DNA from: Symsagittifera roscoffensis
Taxonomy: Eukaryota > Xenacoelomorpha > Acoela > Convolutidae
Length of the DNA: 64,000 bases
NCBI RefSeq assembly: GCF_963678635.1
Contig: NW_026971308.1
Coordinates: 38,001 to 102,000, forward strand
Direction: 5' to 3'
Of the stretch, positions 13,279 through 21,549 are shown piece by piece; position 1 is the stretch's first letter; every line of letters starts with the position of its first letter. A model generated the notes under the pieces. The model was not told the DNA's origin. It searched no databases and worked only from the letters and a program-made list of their open reading frames with translations. Made by a program: the position numbers and the translations under genes.

Positions 13279-13461
13279 TCAAGGATTAGTATGTATATCT
13301 CCTGATAATCTGATCAAGCTGGGTACTAAAATGATCTTGTGATTTGTTTTAAAGCCAAAGGCTAGAGCACTTGCTGTTATATATTTTGACGCGGCAGCCG
13401 ATGGGACTATAAAGGACGGTGTTTTTACCTGAAAAAACGTATAAAACACAACATTCATCAA
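13279..13461 (-). pseudogene. 2A-like peptide at the head of a retrotransposon ORF
   Basis: The minus-strand frame ends 'IRLSGDIHTNP' followed by a TGA stop and then a Pro codon. The 2A consensus D-[V/I]-E-x-N-P-G-P is matched except for E to H and for the Gly codon, which is now a stop. 2A-like peptides causing ribosome skipping are known from the N-terminal regions of CR1/L2-like LINE proteins. Hydrophobic residues precede it, as is common there. Its position between the ORF1-type domain and the reverse transcriptase supports the element call. Confidence 0.5.
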
Positions 13462-13963
13462 ATTGAGTGTTTTTTTGGAGATAAGACTGATTTTAGACTT
13501 TCAGCAAGAGCAAATACACATTTATTAAGGACAAGATGAAAAAAAAAACACATTGAATCCACTATATATGTCCTAATAATTGAAACTGAGCCCCTCATTT
13601 AACTATAAAACCGAGTTGTTTAATTGGATTTCAAACATTGATAAAGATTGTAAGGACGTCGATTGAAATGATACTGTCAAATAATGACAAATACAAAACC
13701 TAAAGCCATTTCATAAGAAATGAAAATAATTTTTTTTTGTCATTAAAATGTAAATTAATATCCCAAAAGAGAAAACTTTAATTCTCATTTTCTTATCTTA
13801 AAAATTAACAGAAAACAAAACTTTCATGCTAATTTTTCACAAAATATTCATGCTATTTTTTTCATATAAAGCTTCATTAAATTTTTCAATGAAAATAATT
13901 GCATCATTGTTCTGTAAAGTTGTTGGGATTTTTGTCAAAATTCTCAGTTCTGGTTCAGTCCGT

Positions 13964-14278
13964 TTAAAATTTACAAGCTCTGTGGTTTGATTTAAAAATC
14001 ATCTTTAATAGAACATTTCCTCTCACCACCGTATTTGTTCCATTTTTGATGATAACGCATATGCGTTTTTGTTGTTCAAATTTTTCTGCGGTTGTACTTC
14101 CGCTGCATAAAGTACTATCAGTTGGTAATAACCTAAAAATGTTGCATGCTGTTATGCTAGTGCCTATAATTAATTTTTGGGTATCATCAGAAAGATTGAG
14201 AGGCTCGAACTCACGGACCTTGTTTGATGGTAAACTGTCGGTTGAAAAAAGAGATGTTGTGGTGGTTGTCTCACACAT
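13964..14278 (-). pseudogene. SGNH/esterase-like ORF1 fragment
   Basis: 104-residue minus-strand frame with 'LIIGTSITACNIFRLLP', then 'CSGSTTAEKFEQQKRICV', then 'IIKNGTNTV'. The spacing of G-T-S and N-G-T-N resembles blocks I and III of SGNH hydrolases (GDS and GxND) as found in ORF1 proteins of some CR1-type LINEs. The catalytic Asp-His block is not seen, so only the N-terminal half is present. It could be an unrelated hypothetical protein; the neighbouring LINE pieces on the same strand favour ORF1. Confidence 0.4.
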
Positions 14279-14399
14279 TTCTTCTTTTGTCTAGTTCCTT
14301 TGTAGTTTTTGATGAAATCCATAGTTTTCCTGCAGTCTTCTTTTTGCACATAAATTTCGGAATAAATTTTGTGCTATGTTGATTTTTTTAAGCTTGTAG

Positions 14400-15150
14400 A
14401 ATTCCTCAATTTTAACTTTTTTAGTTTTCAATCATTTGTGATAAATTTGTTTTTGTCTTTTTAGTCATATACAGATATCAGACAGAAACACGGATGAGAA
14501 CTGAAAGAAAAATTATTATTTGATCGGAGCAAAAAAAATTGTGGAGAGAATCGTGGTAGGACCGTTGTGAATTTCAAGTAGAATCGTCGTAAACTGCCGG
14601 TAAAAATTGCAGGGGGAAAGAAAAAATAAAAAAAAAATTTATAGAGAAAAAAATGAGTAATTTTACAATTCCAAAATTAATGAAGTACTTCAAATGTAGT
14701 TAATATGCGCTGTGTTATTTCATTCAATTGTGCTATTATCAGGGTCTTTCATGATGTCTTAATTTGTTTTTCAAGAAAATTTTGTTGTTCGTTTCAGTTG
14801 AGGATTATTTGGTGAGTTTTTTGTTTGGAAATTTACAGATATCAGAAAGATACAGAGATGAGAGCCTAAAAAAGTTGAAACTTATAATCATTGAGCAAAA
14901 AAATTAGTGGAGAGAATCGAGGTAGAATTGTTGTAATTTTTAATTAATATCGTGGTAAATTGCAGCAAAAAGATGCAGAGCAAATAAGAAATGAAAATAA
15001 TTATGAGTGAAAGCAAAATAAAAGAAGAGTTTTTCAATTTAAAAGTATTTTAGTATTTAAACTGCGCTTTTTTCCAATTTTTCGATAATTTGTGTTTTTA
15101 AGATGGTTTTATTGGTATTTTGAAAGTTTTTGTTATTCGTTTCACTTTAA
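14400..15150 (+). repeat. Tandem repeat of about 360 bp running into the 5' LTR
   Basis: 'ACAGATATCAGA.AGA' followed by 'GGAGAGAATCG.GGTAG' occurs at 14471 and again at 14832, and both copies run on through a similar 'TGCGCT..TTCATT' and 'TTTTGTT.TTCGTTTCA' stretch. A partial third copy precedes 14470. The second copy continues inside the LTR (from 14974). The 3' LTR contains only the last half of one unit. Divergence between units is considerable. Confidence 0.6.
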
Positions 15151-16210
15151 ATGAAGTCGATAAGGAACTTCCTCGATAAGGAAATGATAAAGATATTCAA
15201 AGTGTTTTTTCAGCAGAAATTTAGAAGGTTCTCATAATAAGAGAAGCGACTAATTTCTGTAAAAGACCTCTCTTATCCAATATTGAGAACTTTAATCAAT
15301 CCACTATCAAAAATTACGGAGAGGTAGAACATCGGCTAAACATTCGGAGAGCCTCATCAGTCGGCTATAAGCCTGTGCGTGAACAATTTTCAAACGGTGG
15401 TTTGCTATCAATGCTACGAGATTTCTTTTTTGTTATAACCCAGGTCGAGTACCCAGATTCATATCCAGACTTTGAGGGTCGCGCCACATCCCCGTAAATA
15501 CTCACACCAACAATCATTTTTCCTTCACTTACCATCCCTCCCCCTTTTATAATTTTTTGTTGCAAGAAGTACGTGAAAACTATCCTAAATCACCGCCCCC
15601 TACCACCCACAAGGGGCACACATATTAAACAAACCCGCTCCAACCTACAGATTGTTACGCCCAGGTGTGCGGATAAATGTGGGGTAATGGGTATCAGTTT
15701 GTGAGAATTCAAACTGTGGACACCTGTGTTTAAAAAGTGAGGGATATGTTTTTGCAAAATTTGACTAGGAATAGGTTTAGAACTCGAGTAGTGCAGAAAA
15801 AACTGTAAATTTTGCAGAAAAACTGAAAAAAAATTCATAGAGACTATAATCCATAATAATCCATTATGATGGAATTTAAATCAATTATCATCAATTTATT
15901 TCCTCTAAAAATTATAGATAACAAAAGATTAAAATCGATTGCTTGGCGCAAAATGGAAATCATGAGTTTATGGGAAAAAATCTAATATCATTGGCAACAA
16001 AAAAAAAGATTTTCATGACCCAGTTAACATTGAGACCGGATTTTTCGGCGTTTCAATCGATTTTTTGAAAATTCAAAAATCTAATGTAATCCATCATAGT
16101 CAACTAGTTGGAACCTGATCTAAACTACATTTTATGATTGGATAAATTAGATATTTTACCAATGTAAAGTATTTAATATTAACCAATCATGATCCATCTA
16201 ACTAACAATC

Positions 16211-16251
16211 CACTTACTTGTAAGTGCTGAAATTACTTGTAATTTCAGCAC
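16211..16251 (+). promoter_or_regulatory. Two mutually exclusive hairpins in the LTR
   Basis: CACTTAC-TT-GTAAGTG (16211-16226) is a perfect 7-bp stem. GTGCTGAAATTAC-TT-GTAATTTCAGCAC (16224-16251) is a perfect 13-bp stem. They share the GTG at 16224-16226, so both cannot form fully at once. One of only two LTR differences (16217 C versus 35854 T) turns a C-G pair of the first stem into a T-G wobble. The hairpins lie about 60 nt upstream of the AATAAA. Confidence 0.5.
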
Positions 16252-16312
16252 CAGAGAGATTTGAATTTAACTTAGAAGTTAGTTGGACTCTCCCGAGTAC
16301 TTCAGCAGCCGC

Positions 16313-16318
16313 AATAAA
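16313..16318 (+). promoter_or_regulatory. Polyadenylation signal AATAAA in 5' LTR
   Basis: A canonical AATAAA, with an identical counterpart at 35950-35955 in the 3' LTR, where it would serve the element's transcript. It lies about 200 bp from the LTR end, which would place the R/U5 boundary shortly after it. Confidence 0.5.
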
Positions 16319-16518
16319 CCAGTATACCCTAGATCTATTGAGCCTAGCAGAGACTAGTTAAACAACCTGAGACTAGATAGTATAAGAGTAAGATTAGGAT
16401 CGGTATTAGACTAAGAAGTTGCACGAATCTATCCGGCCGAAAATAAGATAGCGTGACGAGCAGACGGTGTACCCTATCCGAAATTACTCTATGAGTTACA
16501 CTTCGGTCCTAACTCATC

Positions 16519-16533
16519 TGGTGCGACCATAAG
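16519..16533 (+). other. Primer-binding-site candidate
   Basis: Two bases after the LTR's terminal CA the sequence reads TGGTGCGACCATAAG. Primer-binding sites of LTR elements start TGG, complementary to the CCA end of a tRNA, usually 0-5 nt from the LTR. The tRNA would end GGTCGCACCA; I cannot assign it to a specific tRNA. Confidence 0.5.
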
Positions 16534-16603
16534 TCTCGAACAAGACCTTAATAGCTTAGAATTAACCAATAATAGATTAGAAATTAGACAAAACATTAAC
16601 AAA

Positions 16604-16837
16604 ATGTTATACGACGATAATTTAATCGAAATGTCTCTACGACTCAATAGATCAGAACCAATATTCCGAACGATAACAGAACTATTCGGAATTGGAAGAA
16701 GACCTCGAACCAGAGACGACATACGACAAAGTAGAAACTTACCCTATAGTTATATGATAGTTCGGCAAAAGCCAACACAAACTTTTGTATTTAGAATACT
16801 ACTAGCAATGAATTTAGATTTTCATTTACAAACATAA
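16604..16837 (+). CDS. Small leader ORF (77 codons)
   Basis: First ATG after the primer-binding region. The same frame is open from about 16458, through the LTR end, to the TAA at 16835. The upstream part without ATG (roughly 16534-16603) and the first residues look helical with heptad-like Leu/Ile spacing (for example 'SLEQDLNSLELTNNRLEI'), followed by an Arg-rich stretch 'GIGRRPRTRDDIRQSR'. It could be a short leader peptide, a first coding exon joined by splicing to a later frame, or chance. No family recognised. Confidence 0.3.
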   Translation: MLYDDNLIEMSLRLNRSEPIFRTITELFGIGRRPRTRDDIRQSRNLPYSYMIVRQKPTQTFVFRILLAMNLDFHLQT

Positions 16838-17773
16838 AATTTTGAAGTCAATCTTCAAAATCATTTCAGGCGCTAAACAAAATTATTAATATACAATAAC
16901 GATTGATAAAAAGATCTCAGATCGTTTTCCTAAAATTCTGCAGTAATATACAAAACATGTTTGAAAAATATTTATTGAAAAATCAAAATAAAAATTAGTA
17001 GCATGACAATAAATGGTTAGTAATCATAAATCATCCTGTTGTTCCAGCTTCATCACCTAAACATAACAGCATTCATAAGCTCACTAATATCATAAAAACA
17101 CTAAATCTTTTCCTTACACAAATTTAAATCATTTTAAAACTTAAATTCACTTAAATTTAAAATCAGATCATCAAGGCTTATCCTTGGATCTTAAATCATT
17201 TTCTATTTAATTAAATTTAAAACTTGATCATCAAGGCCTATCCTTGGATCAAAAAAGAACAACTTTGTTCTCCCCCACCCACTTAACTAGTGTCTAATGA
17301 CCTCAAACGTCGATTCACTATCCAACCCTTTCTAAAAACCCAGGACTAATAGAAATTTTTACAAAAAACAAAACTAATCATTCAAATTAAGATAAACAGT
17401 GAAGAACTTCGGTTATTCATCCTTCACTTGATCCCCCCTCTTACCAGACCCAGGATAATTCTTAGACTTAGTAAGTTTAAAATAGTATCTAACGAACTAC
17501 TCGCGTTCTAATTATACCTGAACCTTGTGGATCGATTTACTATTCTCCAACCCTTGAACACAATCACTACCCCTAAGTAAGATTAAGTAAGTTAACACCT
17601 TAGCTTATACTAGCCACGAGAAAGTTAAAAATCATTCTTCGGACTAGATATACTTTTCTCTCCAACCCTGAACAAATAGACCCAGGTTAAGCTAACCAAA
17701 AAATCGTAAGGACTAACAGTTTAAGCAAATAGAAATCATTTAACAACCTTTTGCACCCGTCATCCTAAACCTT
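16838..17773 (+). promoter_or_regulatory. Element leader with repeats and splice-donor-like sites
   Basis: About 0.94 kb without a convincing ORF. It has two 60-bp tandem units, each with GATCATCAAGGC(T/C)TATCCTTGGATC (17166-17190 and 17226-17250), able to fold as CAAGG...CCTTG hairpins. C-rich 'CCAACCCT' and 'ACCCAGG' motifs recur (for example near 17320, 17440, 17550, 17660 and 17690). GTAAGA at 17578 and GTAAGT at 17588 fit 5' splice-site consensus. A position between the primer-binding site and gag is where retroviruses keep packaging and splicing signals. Confidence 0.4.
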
Positions 17774-18241
17774 ATGTCATTTAAAAATCTAGGAAATAAA
17801 CAAACAATCGTTTTACACAATTGTGAAATAGATAACAAAAAATACGACCTTGTAATCACACCTCATACACAAACAGTTGGATACATTCGAACAAAACGAC
17901 AAACACTAAAGAGAAAAATAATAACTAAACAAAAACAAATAACACGAAAAAGATTTTCAAAAAATCGAAACGCATTTTCAGAATCAGAAACCAACAGTTT
18001 AGACGAACTTTATAAACTAAAAGAATCAATAGATAAAAATTGCCCAATTCACGATCAATTATATTTCTCTGACTCAGAAACAACTTCAAATTCATCAAAA
18101 AGAGGAAAAAGAAGAATAAAAAAGCAGTATAAACACAAACCAGTACATTTATACAATTGGAATCAACCAATTAGACACATTGATAATTACATATTAACAG
18201 TCATCGAACGAAAAAATGAGCTCAACGCACACCCCAGGTGA
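17774..18241 (+). CDS. Basic accessory protein upstream of gag
   Basis: 155 residues, opening the coding part of the element and overlapping the gag start by 26 nt in a different frame. It has clustered basic residues: 'RTKRQTLKRKIITKQKQITR' around residues 40-60 and 'KRGKRRIKKQYKHK' around 115-130, separated by an acidic/Ser-rich 'SESETNSLDELYKLKES' and 'SDSETTSNSS'. No Cys pair array and no membrane segment. Arginine/lysine blocks of this type serve nuclear localisation or RNA binding in proteins such as Rev and Tat, but there is no sequence match to claim homology. A pre-gag ORF is unusual for gypsy elements. It is intact in this copy. Confidence 0.6.
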   Translation: MSFKNLGNKQTIVLHNCEIDNKKYDLVITPHTQTVGYIRTKRQTLKRKIITKQKQITRKRFSKNRNAFSESETNSLDELYKLKESIDKNCPIHDQLYFSDSETTSNSSKRGKRRIKKQYKHKPVHLYNWNQPIRHIDNYILTVIERKNELNAHPR

Positions 18242-18815
18242 AGAAAGTCCAGATGATGATGATATCTTCCCCTTTATAGTAGATGCAACCACTGATAGAG
18301 GACAGCATATACTTTGCAAAAATTTACTCTTAAATTTGTTTGAACCCGGAATCAGTCCATGTAAAACAGAGTTCCCAGATGTAAAAATCAAAAGACAAAT
18401 TATCGATCACTATCTAAAAGATATATGTAACCTAACACAACACTACGGAATTTACACCATAGAATTCACCTCACCAAACTCGAATCACAGCAAATATGTA
18501 ATTCAAACAGACGACCTTGATTTAGAATTTTCAAAAGTATTCTCAGAATATGTAAAAAGCATACAATATCATAACTCACAAAGAGCAAACTCCATATTCA
18601 CCAATGAAGTTTTTGCAATAATATATAGTTATATCTCGATATTAGAAAACGAAATCCCACTCCCAAATGTCTCACCGACAGAAACATCGAAACATATAAG
18701 AGTACGACATGAAATCACACTACTCTCTAGTTTTCTAAATATCATTAAAGAAAATTTCACGAAAGATGAAGTTTCACAACATACAAAACACGACTTGCAA
18801 AAAATCTTGGCATAG
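18216..18815 (+). CDS. gag: Gag N-terminal segment, ended by an in-frame TAG
   Basis: 200 codons starting with an acidic 'EESPDDDDIFPF'. The frame does not end naturally. After the TAG at 18813-18815 the same frame stays open to 21404 with similar composition, so this is the head of a roughly 1060-codon gag frame. This part is probably the matrix-like region. It contains no zinc motif. The start overlaps the preceding basic ORF. The TAG may be a mutation or a leaky stop; the base after it is T, not the CAA or CTA context of well-studied readthrough sites, which favours mutation. Confidence 0.65.
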   Translation: MSSTHTPGEESPDDDDIFPFIVDATTDRGQHILCKNLLLNLFEPGISPCKTEFPDVKIKRQIIDHYLKDICNLTQHYGIYTIEFTSPNSNHSKYVIQTDDLDLEFSKVFSEYVKSIQYHNSQRANSIFTNEVFAIIYSYISILENEIPLPNVSPTETSKHIRVRHEITLLSSFLNIIKENFTKDEVSQHTKHDLQKILA

Positions 18816-21404
18816 TTTATAATAGATTATTTCACAGATAATATAGATTTAATTTCACATGCAAGAAAAGATTTTAGACCTCAAAACTCAAACGATGATA
18901 CTGCCATCACAGAACAATCAGACTATGTTTGGGACCCCGAATGGTCTCATTATGCATTCATAAATATCCCACAATCAATCTCCAGTCAAGCAATAAGTAC
19001 AATATCTTATGTAAGAGATTACGTAAAAGTAACACCATTAACCATTGATGCAACACCATTAAACTATAATACATTTTTACCTGATATGCAAAATAATAGT
19101 TTAAACTCCACAGTCATACACAATGAAAACCTCAATGGAACTAGGAATCTTACTCAACAAGATATCCAGACACCATCACACTTCATAAATGAAGAAATCG
19201 TACACACAACAACTACACAACAAAGTATTTCACCAATACGTCCAAACTTGACAACACCAAGAAATACAAATCCTTCACAAACACAGGTAACCTTACAATC
19301 AACCGTTAAACCTTCGGTTGCCCCAAAATATTCACACATGGATTACCAAACATACAGACCCATGACAATACCGCCAAAAACACGCAAAACGTTCACTAGA
19401 AACAATTTTGCAGACCATAATTATAATTACACACATCCATCAAAAACAAATCATCAACCACGAAGAAATTTTAGTAATTATACAAGATCTCGAAATTGGG
19501 ATAACCCAATGGCACAAACTAATTCAGTAAATTTCCAAACAAATTTACATCCTCCACAGGATCGTAGTGAAAATTATCCATTTTTTCAACAAAATAAAAA
19601 TAAAAAACAAACATCTTATCAAATGGATTACTTATCCTCAGATGATGATTTTTTACAACCAGATATATTTGCACCATATAATCAAGAGTATCGTGGACAA
19701 GGAGTACAGAAACCACATACAAATCATAGAATTTTTTCTCCACAACCGATAGATACACAAAATCAAAAACCAATTCAGATACAAAACCCAATTAATACAA
19801 AATATTTTCAACCAATTCAGCAACAAAACCCAATGATCACACACTCGTATCAACCGACACAAATGCAAAATGAAATACCACTCCCATATTATCTTCAACA
19901 ACACGAAATAACAAGAAATCAACTTTCAAATTTTTCTCAAATGCCAAATGCAGCAGAATCATTACAAATGACAATGAATCCATACCTTATGGGTGGATCA
20001 TCAATAACATCAAATAAACCTTTAATGGTATTCACAGGAACAGACCCTGAATATTCTGTAGAAGACTATTTAAATGCAGTAACAGCAAATTTGATTTTAA
20101 ATATAGGACCTGAACCAATTAATACGCCACTACATCAAAACTGGATACATCGACGCACAGCGTTGATACAAACAACTTTAGATGGCGCAGCCCAAAAATG
20201 GTTTTCAGTATTGCCTCTAGAAATAAAATCAAATTGGAAAAGGTTTACACAAGAATTTTCAAAAATGTTTGACTCCGAAAGAAACAAACAACAACAAAGA
20301 GTTTTATGTAATGAAATTCGCAGATTACCAAACGAACCCATCAAGCAATTAGCAGTACGAATCGAAACACTAGTTCGAAAAGCATATTCATTAAATACAC
20401 ATGACTATAAAAACACAAAGATGACAGAAATCTTAATGATGACCTTAACACCACAATTAAGGAAAATAGCAATAAAAAAGAGAGCATCCCATCCTTCTTC
20501 AATTCGAGAACCCGATTTAGATTTTCGAAAACTCGTAGACAAACTAGAACAAGCAGAAATCACAATGAAACTTGAAGAAACGGAAAATCTGAAATTACAA
20601 TACGTTAACAGAATTGAAACAGCTTCCACAAATATAAACAATATACAGGAATCAGATACAGACCTCGTTGAAAAAATCACTGAAATACTCAATATTTACG
20701 AAAAACACCCAAACTTTAAAGGCAAACCATCCTTCAAAAAATGGTGTAATTATTGCCGACGATACGGACATAGTATATCTGAATGTAGACAAAAACAGCA
20801 AGATAATCAAAATAAACCTCAAAAATATAAAGAACCAAATAAATCATTCTACCAATACATGAAAAAAGATCAAAATCTACCGAACAAAAATGTATACAGC
20901 AACAATAGTTCAGGAAAACCACTCCCGAACAATACAAGTTATACAAGAAACCAATCACCACATAACTCAAGTTATAGAGGAAGATCGCCAGAACGAAGAA
21001 ATACACAAAATTCGTCACAAAATCACTACAATAGACCAAACAGTAGAAATAACTACTCCAGATCTAATTCAAACACACAATTTGTTTCTAGATCTAATTC
21101 CCAATCAAGAAATAGATACTATCCAAACAATTATTCACGAAACTCATCATATAATAGAAATAGAAACTATTCCAATAATCGAAATAGAAGCTATTCCAAC
21201 AACCGAAATCAGTATTATCCAAACAATCGATCAAGAAATAACTCATATAATAAATCAAACGGTAATTATCAAAATAGATCGCGAAATAATTCACAAAATT
21301 ACAGAGCGGCTGCAGCCAAGCTTGCTCGCGGGAATCTGGGAGAGACAAGAAGAAAGCGTTACAGGTGGCCTAATCGAGTTTTTCTTGGAACGTTTCTTGT
21401 GTAA
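18816..21404 (+). CDS. gag: Gag main part: capsid-like domain and zinc knuckle
   Basis: Continuation of the gag frame; the first ATG is at 19086, giving 772 codons from there. After a Gln/Asn/Pro-rich spacer (19100-19980) comes a Retrotrans_gag-like domain at about 20030-20640, with 'FTGTDPEYSVEDYLNAV', 'AAQKWFSVLP' and a W..F...F pattern. A CX2CX4HX4C knuckle (C-NY-C-RRYG-H-SISE-C) lies at about 20744-20790. The tail, 20880-21300, is an Arg/Ser/Asn-rich repeat, 'NRNRNYSNNRNRSYSNNRN'-like, suited to nucleic-acid binding. The last 34 codons come from a GC-rich foreign segment beginning near 21303 and are probably not original Gag. The gene would encode the particle protein. Confidence 0.85.
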   Translation, partial: FIIDYFTDNIDLISHARKDFRPQNSNDDTAITEQSDYVWDPEWSHYAFINIPQSISSQAISTISYVRDYVKVTPLTIDATPLNYNTFLPDMQNNSLNSTVIHNENLNGTRNLTQQDIQTPSHFINEEIVHTTTTQQSISPIRPNLTTPRNTNPSQTQVTLQSTVKPSVAPKYSHMDYQTYRPMTIPPKTRKTFTRNNFADHNYNYTHPSKTNHQPRRNFSNYTRSRNWDNPMAQTNSVNFQTNLHPPQDRSENYPFFQQNKNKKQTSYQMDYLSSDDDFLQPDIFAPYNQEYRGQGVQKPHTNHRIFSPQPIDTQNQKPIQIQNPINTKYFQPIQQQNPMITHSYQPTQMQNEIPLPYYLQQHEITRNQLSNFSQMPNAAESLQMTMNPYLMGGSSITSNKPLMVFTGTDPEYSVEDYLNAVTANLILNIGPEPINTPLHQNWIHRRTALIQTTLDGAAQKWFSVLPLEIKSNWKRFTQEFSKMFDSERNKQQQRVLCNEIRRLPNEPIKQLAVRIETLVRKAYSLNTHDYKNTKMTEILMMTLTPQLRKIAIKKRASHPSSIREPDLDFRKLVDKLEQAEITMKLEETENLKLQYVNRIETASTNINNIQESDTDLVEKITEILNIYEKHPNFKGKPSFKKWCNYCRRYGHSISECRQKQQDNQNKPQKYKEPNKSFYQYMKKDQNLPNKNVYSNNSSGKPLPNNTSYTRNQSPHNSSYRGRSPERRNTQNSSQNHYNRPNSRNNYSRSNSNTQFVSRSNSQSRNRYYPNNYSRNSSYNRNRNYSNNRNRSYSNNRNQYYPNNRSRNNSYNKSNGNYQNRSRNNSQNYRAAAAKLARGNLGETRRKRYRWPNRVFLGTFLV

Positions 21405-21549
21405 AAGGGGATGAATAGGCGCTTCCGGTCTGTTAACGGAAATCATTGGAGGCACAAACGATCTCTGGGGTATCGGCGATAACGCATTCGGTGAGAAACG
21501 AGACCAAATGAGCTGACTGGCACGAAGAGCCAAGGAAAGCAATGGATTA
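21303..21549. other. GC-rich inserted segment at the gag/pol boundary
   Basis: About 245 bp with roughly 50% G+C (21421-21480 has 31 G+C of 60), against about 25-30% on either side. Before it the gag frame is Arg/Ser/Asn-rich, and after it the same type of residues resumes in another frame, so the segment splits one original region and causes a frame change (length 3n+1). The minus strand is open across it for 83 codons (21291-21542). Forward codons 'KLARGNLGETRRKRYRWPN' appear only here. I do not recognise it; a captured host exon is one option. No clear target duplication is visible. Confidence 0.6.

Larger units (their letters stand above)
11560..14280 (-). mobile_element. Degenerate CR1/L2-like non-LTR retrotransposon
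   Basis: Three separate minus-strand fragments lie in the order expected of one element: an ORF1-type SGNH-like domain (13964-14278), a 2A-like peptide typical of the start of the second ORF (13279-13461), and reverse transcriptase (about 11560-12035). The spacing leaves room for an endonuclease, which is too decayed to read. The frames carry many stops and shifts. Treating them as one element is an inference from order and orientation. Confidence 0.5.
14974..16516 (+). repeat. 5' LTR
   Basis: 1543 bp, TG...CA. It carries an AATAAA polyadenylation-type signal at 16313-16318, two overlapping perfect inverted repeats at 16211-16251, and a TATAAG at about 16380. Which TATA-like sequence starts transcription cannot be decided. 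Identical small minus-strand frames of 66 and 82 codons occur in both LTRs (15365-15565 and 15590-15838), but they resemble nothing and are probably chance. A patch at 15841-15905 resembles the ATTATAATCCATTATAAT-type simple repeats seen elsewhere in the window. Confidence 0.9.

Noticed and set aside
15365-15838. 66- and 82-codon minus-strand frames in both LTRs as genes
   Set aside because: They are identical in both LTRs only because the LTRs are identical, and they have no motif or composition of a protein.
19154-20692. Minus-strand frames opposite gag
   Set aside because: They are antisense shadows of the gag reading frame, caused by its skewed composition.
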